From: Naasia aerilata
GTDB lineage: Bacteria > Actinomycetota > Actinomycetes > Actinomycetales > Microbacteriaceae
Length of the DNA stretch: 64,000 bases
NCBI RefSeq assembly: GCF_030296595.1
Contig: NZ_AP027731.1
Coordinates: 2,232,001-2,296,000, forward strand
Direction: 5' to 3'
The notes under the pieces were generated by a model. That model ran no database searches, was not told the DNA's origin, and saw only the letters and a program-made list of their open reading frames with translations. Positions 36,974 to 45,531 of the stretch are shown here, in pieces (position 1 is the stretch's first letter; each line of letters opens with the position of its first letter). A program made the translations under genes and the position numbers.

Positions 36974-36988
36974 GGTACTTGTTGTACC
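36974..36988. promoter_or_regulatory. Palindrome in the MFS/TetR divergent promoter
   Basis: GGTAC-TTGTT-GTACC is a 15-base inverted repeat located between the divergent start codons (36951 and 37008). Its position and form fit an operator for the TetR-family regulator encoded to the right. Confidence 0.55.
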
Positions 36989-37007
36989 GAGTCCAGAAAG
37001 GGTCGGC

Positions 37008-37640
37008 ATGAACGCTAGCAGGATCCCGAGCACCCTGGGGACGGGCGGCGCGACGCCGACGGGGCGCCCACGCCGGTCCTCTCGGGAGACCCTTCAGGAC
37101 GCGGCCACTGAGCTGTTCCTCGAGCAGGGGTACGAGCAGACGACCGTCGACGACATCGCCCGTCGGGCCGGAGTCGCGCGTGCGACCTTCTTCAACTACT
37201 TCCCCGCGAAGGGGGACCTGCTGTGGGCGGACCTCGACCCCGTCCTCGAATCGCTGCCGAGTGCGCTCGCGGCGCAGCCGACCGGAGAGTCACCGGCAAT
37301 CGGCGTTCGCACCGCTCTCGTCTCGCTGACCGGCCAGGTGCCGGTTGCGCCCGTCCTCCTCGTCGAGCGGCTGACGATCGGAGCGGCAGCCGAGGCGGCT
37401 CACGCCGGACTGCCGCGCATGCACGGGGTCGACGTCGCTCTGCGCCGGTTCACCCTGTCCCGCACCCACGCGCGGGACGGCATCCCAGAGGCTTTCGCGG
37501 CCGGCGCGACCGGTGTCCTGCTGGCGGTGGGCCGCCGCTGGCTCGCGGCGGGATCCGATCGCGGATCGCTGGGCGCCGCGGTCGATGCGGGCCTTGCCCC
37601 GCTGACCGACGCGTTCGCCCCGCTGCTCCCGCCCGCCTGA
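37008..37640 (+). CDS. TetR-family transcriptional regulator
   Basis: The 210-residue protein has a short basic N-terminal tail, then the TetR helix-turn-helix (RETLQDAATELFLEQGYEQ, TTVDDIARRAGVARATFFNYFPAKGDLL), and an alpha-helical ligand domain. The ATG at 37008 follows AGAAAGGG. It probably controls the divergent MHS transporter and itself through the palindrome at 36974. Confidence 0.9.
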   Translation: MNASRIPSTLGTGGATPTGRPRRSSRETLQDAATELFLEQGYEQTTVDDIARRAGVARATFFNYFPAKGDLLWADLDPVLESLPSALAAQPTGESPAIGVRTALVSLTGQVPVAPVLLVERLTIGAAAEAAHAGLPRMHGVDVALRRFTLSRTHARDGIPEAFAAGATGVLLAVGRRWLAAGSDRGSLGAAVDAGLAPLTDAFAPLLPPA

Positions 37641-37683
37641 GCGCGCCCGCGCCCCCACGTCCTTCGCTCCACCCCTTCCCTTT

Positions 37684-37762
37684 CCCTCAGCAGGCAGAAT
37701 CGGCCTCAACAGGCAGACTAGGCCCGCTGGCGCCTGCTGAAGCCAAAAGTGCCTGCTGAGGG
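37684..37762. repeat. Nested inverted-repeat element, copy 1
   Basis: An outer perfect 13-bp stem, CCCTCAGCAGGCA (37684-37696) with TGCCTGCTGAGGG (37750-37762), encloses an inner stem of 13 bp with two mismatches (37702-37714 with 37732-37744) built on the same CAGGC/GCCTG core. The 79-base unit could fold as a two-tiered hairpin. Confidence 0.7.
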
Positions 37763-37870
37763 ATAGGGCCCAGCCCCTGTCCGTTGCCGGGGCTAGCCGC
37801 TCTCCTGCTTCCGCCGCCAGACCTTCTCCCCGAGGCACCGCCTCCGCTCATGGGCGCCACCTCCTCTCCT

Positions 37871-37945
37871 TCAGCAGGCAGAAACCGACGTCGGCAGGCT
37901 CGATTCGCCGAATCCGGCCTGCCGAAGTCGGAAAATGCCTGCTGA
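37871..37945. repeat. Nested inverted-repeat element, copy 2
   Basis: It has the same architecture as the element at 37684. The outer 10-bp stem is TCAGCAGGCA (37871-37880) with TGCCTGCTGA (37936-37945). The inner stem of 15 bp with one mismatch is at 37885-37899 and 37917-37931. The two copies share outer arms but differ in the inner stems and loops. Apart from these two elements, the 37641-38124 stretch shows no gene. Confidence 0.7.
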
Positions 37946-38126
37946 GCGAGAGTGCGACGCGAGGCCGGGACGCGGGGGCGGGTCGGACGGCAGGCGTGCG
38001 GCCGAGGGGTCGGGACGCCGGTGCGTCGGACGGCAGCCGTGCGAACGAGGCGAGTGGGCCCAGACCGGCCGCAGGCGCCGACCAGGCCGCGCCCCGTCGG
38101 CGCCCCAGCGGCACCTTGACGGGAGC

Positions 38127-38312
38127 CGTTAGACTCCTGGCAACGACATCGATCCGGCCATCACCGGGGAGTCTCCGGAAGAACGGCCGGGCGGCACGCC
38201 GCAGGGCTCAGTAGAACCGGACGGGCCGGCCCGTCATCGCCGCGAACGAGTGGATTCCGGAGCTCAGCGCCGGGATCAAACGGGGTGGTACCGCGTCGCA
38301 AGGCGTCCTCGT
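38127..38312 (+). ncRNA. T-box riboswitch controlling ileS
   Basis: The segment ends with the T-box core GGTGGTACCGCG (38284-38295), whose TGGT can pair with the ACCA end of uncharged tRNA-Ile. A stem I region contains the isoleucine specifier codon ATC (38160-38162) in the context CCATCACCGGGGAG followed by GGAAGAAC, as in other actinobacterial ileS T-boxes. No terminator hairpin with a T tract follows; instead the region runs into the ileS ribosome binding site. This fits the translational class described in actinobacteria. Confidence 0.88.
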
Positions 38313-38344
38313 GCAGGAGCAGAAGCCTCGAGCACAGGAGCCAG

Positions 38345-41300
38345 ATGTACCCCAAGGATCGGCCGGTCGGCAGCGCCGGGACGAACAGTGCCGAGCACAG
38401 CGGCGCCGCCTTCGGCATCGCCCCGTCACCGCGCTTCCCGGACATCGAGGAGGAGGTCCTCGCCTACTGGGCGCAGGACGGCACCTTCCAGGCGTCCATC
38501 GACCAGCGCGAGGGAGCACCCGAGTGGGTGTTCTACGACGGCCCGCCGTTCGCCAACGGCCTTCCCCACTATGGCCACCTTCTGACGGGGTACGCGAAGG
38601 ACGTGTTCCCGCGCTACCAGACCATGCGCGGCAAGCAGGTGCACCGCCGCTTCGGTTGGGACACCCACGGTCTCCCCGCCGAGCTCGAGGCGATGCGCCA
38701 GCTCGGGATCACTCGCAAGGAGGAGATCGAGTCGATGGGCGTCGAGGCGTTCAACGCCGCCGCCCGCGAGTCGGTGCTCCGCTACACGCGCGAATGGCAG
38801 GAGTACGTCACCCGCTCCGCCCGCTGGGTCGACTTCGACAACGACTACAAGACGCTCGACATCACGTTCATGGAGAGCGTGCTGTGGGCCTTCAAGCAGC
38901 TCTACGACAAGGGCCTCGCCTACGAGGGCTTCCGCGTGCTCCCGTACTGCTGGAACGACGAGACGCCGCTGTCGAACCACGAGCTGCGGATGGACGACGA
39001 CGTCTACCAGATGCGCCAGGACCAGACGGTGACGGTCACCTTCCCGCTCGTCGGCACCAAGGCCGAGAGCATGGGGCTCACCGGGACCCGCGCGCTCGCC
39101 TGGACGACGACGCCCTGGACCCTGCCGACCAACGTCGCGCTCGCCGTGGGTCCCGACATCGAGTACGCCGTCATCCGCTCGGGCCCGAACGGCACTCCGG
39201 ACTCGGAGGCGCCGGACGGACTGCCGAACGACCTGGGGGAGTACGTCCCGCTCGACCGCGAGGTGCTCGGGGCGGACTACCTGCTGGCGGCGTCCCTCGT
39301 CCGCAACTACTTCAAGGACCTCGGCTACAACACCGCGGAGGAGGCAGAGGCGGCCATCGAGCGCCGGATCCCCGGCCGCGAGCTCGAGGGCATCGACTAC
39401 GACCCGCTCTGGGACTACTACGTCGACACCGAGAAGTGGGGAACGCAGAACGCGTGGAGGATCCTCGTCGCGGACTATGTGACGACGACCGAGGGCACCG
39501 GCATCGTGCACCAGGCGCCCGCCTACGGCGAGGACGACCAGCTCATCTGCACGGCCGCAGGCATCCCGACCATCGTGTCGGTTGACGACGGCGCTCGCTT
39601 CCTGCCGATGTTCGGCGAGATCGCCGGACTCCAGGTGTTCGAGGCCAACAAGCCGATCACCCGGGACCTCAAGTCGCGGGGCCGGCTCCTCCGGCAGGCG
39701 AGCTACGAGCACTCCTACCCGCACTGCTGGCGCTGCCGTCGGCCGCTCATCTACAAGGCGGTGTCCAGCTGGTTCATCCGCGTCACCGAGTTCCGGGACC
39801 GCATGGAGGAGCTCAACCAGCGCATCAACTGGGTGCCCGACAACGTCAAGGACGGCCAGTTCGGCAAGTGGCTCTCGGGCGCCCGCGACTGGTCGATCTC
39901 GCGCAACCGGTACTGGGGCAGCCCCATCCCGGTGTGGCGCAGCGACGACCCGGAGTACCCGCGCGTCGACGTCTACGGCTCGCTGGACGAGCTGGAGCGC
40001 GACTTTGCCACTATCCCCAGGGATGCAGCCGGCCGACCCGACCTGCACCGCCCCTTCATCGACGAGCTGACCCGGCCGAACCCCGACGACCCGACCGGCA
40101 AGAGCACCATGCGGCGCATCCCGGACGTGCTCGACGTGTGGTTCGACTCCGGCTCCATGCCGTTCGCGCAGGTGCACTACCCCTTCGAGAACGCCGACTG
40201 GTTCGACTCCCACGCCCCGGCAGACTTCATCGTCGAGTACATCGGGCAGACCCGCGGCTGGTTCTACACGCTGCACATCCTGTCGACGGCGCTCTTCGAC
40301 CGCCCCGCCTTCTCCAACGTGGTGAGCCACGGCATCGTGCTCGGCAACGACGGCCAGAAGATGTCGAAGAGCCTCCGGAACTACCCGGATGTGAGCGAGG
40401 TCTTCGCGCGCGACGGCTCCGACGCGATGCGCTGGTTCCTCATGTCGAGCCCCGTTCTGCGCGGCGGCAACCTGGTCGTCACGGAGGAGGGCATCCGCGA
40501 GGGCGTCCGCCAGCTGCTGCTTCCGCTCTGGAGCACGTACTACTTCTTCACCCTGTACGCGAACGCCGCCGGCGGCCCGGACGGCGCCGGGTACGAGGCG
40601 CGGATCCGGACGGACTCTCCGGACGTGCTCGACCGGTACGCGCTGGCGAAGCTCCGCGACCTAATCGAGACGGTCACCGCCGAGTTCGATTCGCTCGATG
40701 CGAGCAACGCGGCGCAGAACCTCCGCGAGTTCGCCGACGTGCTCACCAACTGGTACGTCCGCCGCAGCCGCGACCGCTTCTGGGCCGGCGACCAGGACGC
40801 CTTCGACACCCTCTACACGGTGCTCGAGACGCTCTCCCGCCTCACCGCGCCCCTGCTCCCTCTCGCGACCGAGAAGATCTGGCGTGGGCTGACCGGCCGC
40901 CGCAGCGTGCACCTGACCGACTGGCCCGATGCCGCCGCGTTCCCGGCGGACGAGGACCTGGTGCTCGACATGGACCGCGTCCGCGTCGTCACCTCGTCGG
41001 CCCTCGCGCTTCGCAAGCAGGCCGGCCTCCGCGTCCGGTTGCCGCTCGGCGGACTCACGGTCGTCACCGACCGCGCCGCCCACCTCGCGCCGTTCGAGGC
41101 GCTGCTGCGGGATGAGCTCAACCTCAAGGCGGTCACGCTCACCGACCTCGCGGACACGACCGCCGACGCGTACGGCATCACGAGCCGCCTCTCGGTGAAC
41201 GCCCGTGCTCTAGGTCCGCGCATCGGGCGCGAGGTGCAGCGCGTCATCCAGGCCGCGAAGAGCGGCGACTGGACCCAGGACGGCGACACGGTGACGGCCG

Positions 41301-41750
41301 GCGGCATTGCGCTCGAGCCGGGGAGTACGACCTCGCCCTCGAGATCGCCGGCGGCGGCGACAACGCGATCGCCCTGCTGCCGGGCGGCGGGTTCCTCCTC
41401 CTCGACACGGCCGTGACGCCGGTGCTGGAGGCGGAGGGGCACGCGCGCGACCTGATCCGGGACATCCAGCAGGCGCGCCGGAGCGCTGGGCTGGACGTCT
41501 CCGACCGCATCGAGCTGCGCTTCGAGGGCGACGAGGACCTCGCCGCGGTCCTCGAGGCGTTCGGCGACCTGGTGCGCGCGGAGACGCTGACGGTCTCCTC
41601 GACTTCGCCCTGGCCGGCCCGGGCGCGACCGACCGCGTCCAGGACTGGGCGGACGGGCACCTCACGGTGCTCGCCGCCGGCAGCTGGGGTGCGACGCAAG
41701 GCGGGCGCTTCGAGCTGCGCCGCGCAGGACGGATGGTGAGCAATGTCTGA
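38345..41750 (+). CDS. ileS: Isoleucyl-tRNA synthetase (frame breaks near 41321 and 41592)
   Basis: This enzyme of ~1136 residues charges tRNA-Ile. The HIGH motif reads [14 protein letters not shown], the KMSKS motif is [18 protein letters not shown], and a CP1 editing domain and a long C-terminal region are present. Length and motifs fit the eukaryote-like (type 2) IleRS, a group often insensitive to mupirocin. Near the end the frame breaks twice: one extra G at 41320-41323 gives [23 protein letters not shown], and another base near 41592 leads to [21 protein letters not shown]. The stop overlaps the folC start. The ATG at 38345 follows CAGGAG; translation is probably controlled by the T-box. 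Confidence 0.96.
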
Positions 41751-43257
41751 TCGGGACAACCCGACCTTCGACCCGGACGACCCGAGGTTCGACCCTCGGT
41801 ACGGCGGCCAGCCGCTGGAGGGCGATCCGGACATCGACCCGGAAGACGCGCTGCTCGATTCCGCAGCGGTCCAGCTGGGACCGGACACCCCGGAGTTCGG
41901 CCCCGAGCCGACCGCGGCGGATCGGGAGCGAGCGGATCGCGTGTTCGAGGAGCTGCTCTCGCGCCTCGGCGAGGGCGACCCGCAGCCGCGGCTCGAGCCG
42001 GTTCGGCGCGCCGTCGAGCTGCTCGGCGATCCGCACCGCGCGCATCCGGTCATCCACATCACCGGCACCAACGGCAAGACCAGCACGAGCCGGATGATCG
42101 AGAGCCTCCTGCGGGCGGCCGGCCTCCGCACCGGGCTGCTCACGAGCCCGCACCTGACGCGCTTCAACGAGCGCATCCTCATCGGCGGTGAGCCCATCTC
42201 CGACGAGCGCCTCGCCGCCAACTGGGAGGACATCAAGCCGTACCTCAAGATGGTCGACGACGCCCTCACCGAGGCGGGGGAGATCCGGCTGACCTTCTTC
42301 GAGGCGCTCGTCATCCTCGGATTCGCGGCGTTCGCCGACGCCCCCGTCGACGTGGCCATCATCGAGGTCGGGATGGGCGGCGAGTGGGATGCGACCAACG
42401 TCGTCGAGAGCCAGGTCTCCGTCTTCACGCCGATCGCGCTCGACCACCAGGGCCGGCTCGGCAACACGGTCGCGGAGATCGCGCGCACCAAGTCCGGCAT
42501 CATCAAGCCGCTGTCCGAGGTGGTCAGCGCGACGCAGTCGCCGGCCGCGCTCGCCGAGCTGCAGCGGGCCGCGGACCTCACCGAATCGCGGCTGGTGGTC
42601 GAGGGCAGCGGCTTCTCGGTCGAGACGTCCGTCGCCGTCGGCGGGCAGATCATCACCGTGCACGGGCGCGCCGGCGAGTACCGCGACCTCCTCCTGCCCC
42701 TCTACGGCGAGCACCAGGCGCACAACGCGGCGCTGGCGATCGCGGCCGTGGAGTCGTTCCTCGGCGGCGGAACCACGCGCCTGGAAACTGAGGTCGTGAC
42801 CGAGGGGCTTGCAACCGTCACCTCGCCCGGCCGGCTGCAGCTCGTGGGCGTCGAGCCGAGCGTCCTCGTCGATGCGGCTCACAACCCGCACGGCGCCCAG
42901 TCGCTCGCTGCGGCGCTCGGCACCTACTTCTCGTTCTCGCCGATCATCGCCGTCGTCGGCGTGCTCGCCGACAAGGAGGCAGAGGGGATGCTGCGGGCGA
43001 TGAACGGCGTCGTCGACGAGTTCATCATCACGACGGCGCCGTCCGATCGAGCCCGGGATGCCGACGACCTCGCCGCCATCGCCGTGCGCGTCGCGGGCGC
43101 CGACCGCGTGAGGGTGGAGCCGTCGATCGGCGCGGCCCTCGACGCCGCACGGGAGGAGGCGTCCGAGCAGCCCAACGGGGCGGTTGTCGTGTTCGGCTCG
43201 ATCACCCTGGTCGGCCATGTGCTGGACATCGCCGCCGACGAGGGCTGGAAGCCCTAG
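41743..43257 (+). CDS. folC: Folylpolyglutamate synthase/dihydrofolate synthase
   Basis: The 504-residue cytoplasmic enzyme adds glutamate to folates. The P-loop reads VIHITGTNGKTSTSRMIESLL; TSPHLTRFNERILIGGEPI, EVGMGGEWDATNV and DAAHNPHGAQSLAAAL are Mur-ligase/FolC signatures. It has an acidic N-terminal extension of about 60 residues rich in Asp and Pro (DNPTFDPDDPRFDPRYGG), unlike shorter FolC proteins. It overlaps ileS by 8 bases and is followed by the DUF4233 gene 3 bases later. Confidence 0.95.
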   Translation: MSDRDNPTFDPDDPRFDPRYGGQPLEGDPDIDPEDALLDSAAVQLGPDTPEFGPEPTAADRERADRVFEELLSRLGEGDPQPRLEPVRRAVELLGDPHRAHPVIHITGTNGKTSTSRMIESLLRAAGLRTGLLTSPHLTRFNERILIGGEPISDERLAANWEDIKPYLKMVDDALTEAGEIRLTFFEALVILGFAAFADAPVDVAIIEVGMGGEWDATNVVESQVSVFTPIALDHQGRLGNTVAEIARTKSGIIKPLSEVVSATQSPAALAELQRAADLTESRLVVEGSGFSVETSVAVGGQIITVHGRAGEYRDLLLPLYGEHQAHNAALAIAAVESFLGGGTTRLETEVVTEGLATVTSPGRLQLVGVEPSVLVDAAHNPHGAQSLAAALGTYFSFSPIIAVVGVLADKEAEGMLRAMNGVVDEFIITTAPSDRARDADDLAAIAVRVAGADRVRVEPSIGAALDAAREEASEQPNGAVVVFGSITLVGHVLDIAADEGWKP

Positions 43258-43259
43258 CC

Positions 43260-43610
43260 GTGGCGCGTGAACGGCGTGCTCGCGGAGTCCAGGAGACCCT
43301 CGGCGCCATCGTCCTGGTCACCGAGATCATCGTCGTGTTCCTCGCCGCGCTCGTCATCAACGGGCTCGGCGCGCTGCCTCCTGCGCTCGCGCTCGGGGGC
43401 GGCGGCGCGCTGATCCTGCTGATGATCGTCGCCGCGGGAACCCTGCGCTGGCCGATCGGGGTCGTCCTCGGGTGGCTGGTCCAGGCGACCGTGGTCGCCG
43501 GGGGACTGCTCGTTCCCGACCTCTTCCTGGTCGGTGGCCTCTTCGTGGCCATCTGGGCGTACTGCATGATTATGGGCGGACGCATCGACCGGCGGAACGC
43601 CGCCGGATAG
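43260..43610 (+). CDS. DUF4233 membrane protein
   Basis: The 116-residue protein has four hydrophobic helices (ETLGAIVLVTEIIVVFLAALV, ALILLMIVAAG, VLGWLVQATVVAGGLLVP, FVAIWAYCMIMG). In actinobacteria, DUF4233 genes sit between folC and ndk, exactly as here. The function is unknown. Confidence 0.88.
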   Translation: MARERRARGVQETLGAIVLVTEIIVVFLAALVINGLGALPPALALGGGGALILLMIVAAGTLRWPIGVVLGWLVQATVVAGGLLVPDLFLVGGLFVAIWAYCMIMGGRIDRRNAAG

Positions 43611-43618
43611 GAGGACGA

Positions 43619-44035
43619 GTGGACATCGAAGAGACCCTGGTGCTGGTGAAGCCGGACGGCGTCGCCCGCAACCTGACCGGCGAGATCCTGCGCCGGATCG
43701 AGGCGAAGGGGTACGCCCTCGTCGACATCAAGCTCGTGCAGCCAGACCGCGACCTGCTCGCCCAGCACTACGCCGAGCACGAGGGCAAGCCGTTCTACGA
43801 GCCGCTCGTGGAGTTCATGGAGTCGGGTCCGGTCGTCGCCATCCGCGTGACCGGCAACCGGGTGATCGAAGGCTTCCGGTCCCTCGCCGGCGCCACCGAC
43901 CCGACCACCGCCGCCCCCGGCACCATCCGCGGGGACCTCGGCCGCGACTGGGGCCTCAAGGTGCAGCAGAACCTCGTGCACGGCAGCGACTCCCCGGAGT
44001 CCGCGGCCCGCGAGCTCGCCCTCTGGTTCGACTGA
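43619..44035 (+). CDS. ndk: Nucleoside diphosphate kinase
   Basis: The 138-residue enzyme transfers phosphate between nucleoside tri- and diphosphates. TLVLVKPDGVARNLTGEI, the YKP-like AEHEGKPFYEPLVEFMESGP, and the active-site region IRGDLGRDWGLKVQQNLVHGSDSPESA (catalytic His) are unmistakable. GTG at 43619 follows an AGGAGG site. It is the last gene of the ileS-folC-DUF4233-ndk block. Confidence 0.97.
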   Translation: MDIEETLVLVKPDGVARNLTGEILRRIEAKGYALVDIKLVQPDRDLLAQHYAEHEGKPFYEPLVEFMESGPVVAIRVTGNRVIEGFRSLAGATDPTTAAPGTIRGDLGRDWGLKVQQNLVHGSDSPESAARELALWFD

Positions 44036-44187
44036 CCCGATTCGCTGAAGTCGCGCATGGTGCGCCCTAGCGGGACGGGGTGGCCGGTTGACGCGCGAAC
44101 CTTCGGCGGGGTCCAGGTCGGGCTTAAGACGTGGAGTGGAGAGGTCGTCACGTGCACCGCTTAGTGCGGTTGAGCGGGGGAGCGCAG

Positions 44188-44321
44188 GCGCCGAGCGCGG
44201 TCCTGGGCACCGAGCGCGGCCCGTGACGACGAACGCGGGGCGTCTACGGGGCGCGCTCGTCGTTACGGACCGCGCTCGCTAGAGGACGGCCGCGCTCGGT
44301 GTCTGAGGCCGCGCTCGACGC
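44188..44321. repeat. Large nested palindrome of GAGCGCGG units
   Basis: Three concentric stems are visible. 44188-44200 pairs with 44309-44321 (12 of 13), 44206-44221 with 44288-44303 (15 of 16), and 44226-44237 with 44252-44263 (11 of 12). All stems are variants of the same CGAGCGCGG motif, and one unpaired copy, ACCGCGCTCGCT, lies at 44269-44280. Confidence 0.75.
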
Positions 44322-44402
44322 GACGTGCGCGCGCGAGTCGGCGTCCTCCGTCTGTCTTAAGCCTCGCCCTCAGGCTTCGCGGGTTCTCGTCCGCCGATCG
44401 GT

Positions 44403-44592
44403 GGGTTTCGAGACGCGCCTGCGGCGCTCCTCAACCAGCGGTTATGGGGGTGCCGCGGAGCTGGAGGAGCGGGCTGCCCGCGAGGAAGCGGGTGGGTGTT
44501 CGAGACGCGCCTGCGGCGCTCCTCAACCAGCGGTTAGGGGTTGCCTCGGAAAGCCCGCTGATTGAGGAGCCCGCGCAGCGGGCGTCTCGAAA
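44403..44592. repeat. Interspersed intergenic repeats, two direct and one inverted
   Basis: The text TTCGAGACGCGCCTGCGGCG followed by CTCCTCAACCAGCGGTTA occurs at about 44407-44444 and again at 44499-44536. A related inverted copy, CCGCTGATTGAGGAG followed by CGGGCGTCTCGAAAT, lies at 44555-44592. Copies 2 and 3 face each other and could form a long hairpin. Such TCGAGACGC...CAACCAGCGG repeats resemble dispersed intergenic repeats of Microbacteriaceae; that comparison is from memory. Confidence 0.75.
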
Positions 44593-44631
44593 TCGGCACC
44601 GGACGCGACCGGGAAGCCGCGAAGCCGCGCC

Positions 44632-45240
44632 TCAGCCGCCGAAGAGGACCGTGAGGAGGGTCGGGAAGTTGGCGAGCACGATCGCCACGATCACCAGGTA
44701 GTTGAGCAGCACGATCAGCCACGTCCACGGCAGGGCCTGGCGGAACAGTGACGCGGCGCTCTCCGGGAGGCCGAAGTTGCGCGCGAGGTTGTTGATCGTC
44801 CCGTACCAGAACAGCGGGATGACGACCAGCCAGACGAGCATGCACCAGGGGCACAGGGTGCCGATGACGAACACGGTCTGCGTCACCAGCCAGTGGATGA
44901 AGACGAAGGCGCCGAGCAGCCCCAGGTTGAAGAGCACCCAGAACCACCGGGCGAAGCGCGCGCCAGCGAGGATCCCGACACCGACCGCGACCGGTGCGAC
45001 GAACGCCATGAGCCCGATCAGCGGGTTCGGGAACCCGAACAGCGACCCCTGCCAGCTCTTGATCACCTCGCCGCACGCGACGAAGGGGTTGATGTCGCAG
45101 TTGAGCTTCGTGCCCGGATTCTGGATGATCGCGAAGCGGTCCAGGGTCAGCTCGAACGCCGAGTACAGGCCGATCACGCCGGTCACGATGTACAGGATGG
45201 CGATGCCGACCGGCTGTCGCGCCGGGGTCTCCGCCGTCAT
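44632..45240 (-). CDS. Vitamin K epoxide reductase (VKOR) family membrane protein
   Basis: The 202-residue protein has about five hydrophobic helices. It carries the loop cysteines in LNCDINPFVACGEVIKSWQGS and the redox CPWC motif in VIGTLCPWCMLVWLV. Bacterial VKOR proteins reoxidise a DsbA-like thioredoxin outside the membrane, using quinone, to drive disulfide formation. No DsbA partner is adjacent. The gene is divergent from rne. Confidence 0.93.
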   Translation of the reverse strand: MTAETPARQPVGIAILYIVTGVIGLYSAFELTLDRFAIIQNPGTKLNCDINPFVACGEVIKSWQGSLFGFPNPLIGLMAFVAPVAVGVGILAGARFARWFWVLFNLGLLGAFVFIHWLVTQTVFVIGTLCPWCMLVWLVVIPLFWYGTINNLARNFGLPESAASLFRQALPWTWLIVLLNYLVIVAIVLANFPTLLTVLFGG

Positions 45241-45531
45241 GCGAGCGATTCTCGCATGCGCATCCCGGCACCCTCTGCAGCGGCGGGTTGTCGTGCCGTT
45301 CGACGGAGGGAGGGACGCGCGTGCGATAATCGGACGCAGACCCGCGCCGCGCGCGGGACGAAGAACTTTCCCGGCACGCGAAAGCGGAGCCCGGGTGCGG
45401 ATCAACGGATCCGCTGGGCGTCCCAGAACGCCGCGAGCGGAAGCTCGGCACGAGGATTCGATGGGCAGGACCCATCGCGAAGCACGGGATGTGGCGGCGC
45501 GGAGGCCGGTCCCGCAAGGAGTGCACCAGGA

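Larger units (their letters stand above)
44036..44631. other. Gene-free repeat region between ndk and VKOR
   Basis: No convincing gene lies in these ~600 bases. The left half holds a large nested palindrome (44188-44321) built from GAGCGCGG/CCGCGCTC units. The right half holds two direct copies and one inverted copy of a TTCGAGACGC-type intergenic repeat (44403-44592). Confidence 0.75.

Noticed and set aside
36972-37007. Longer TetR start at 36972
   Set aside because: It would place the start inside the promoter palindrome; the ATG at 37008 has a ribosome binding site.
38426-40330. A 634-residue open frame antisense to ileS
   Set aside because: Composition is low-complexity and it mirrors ileS codons; no family features.
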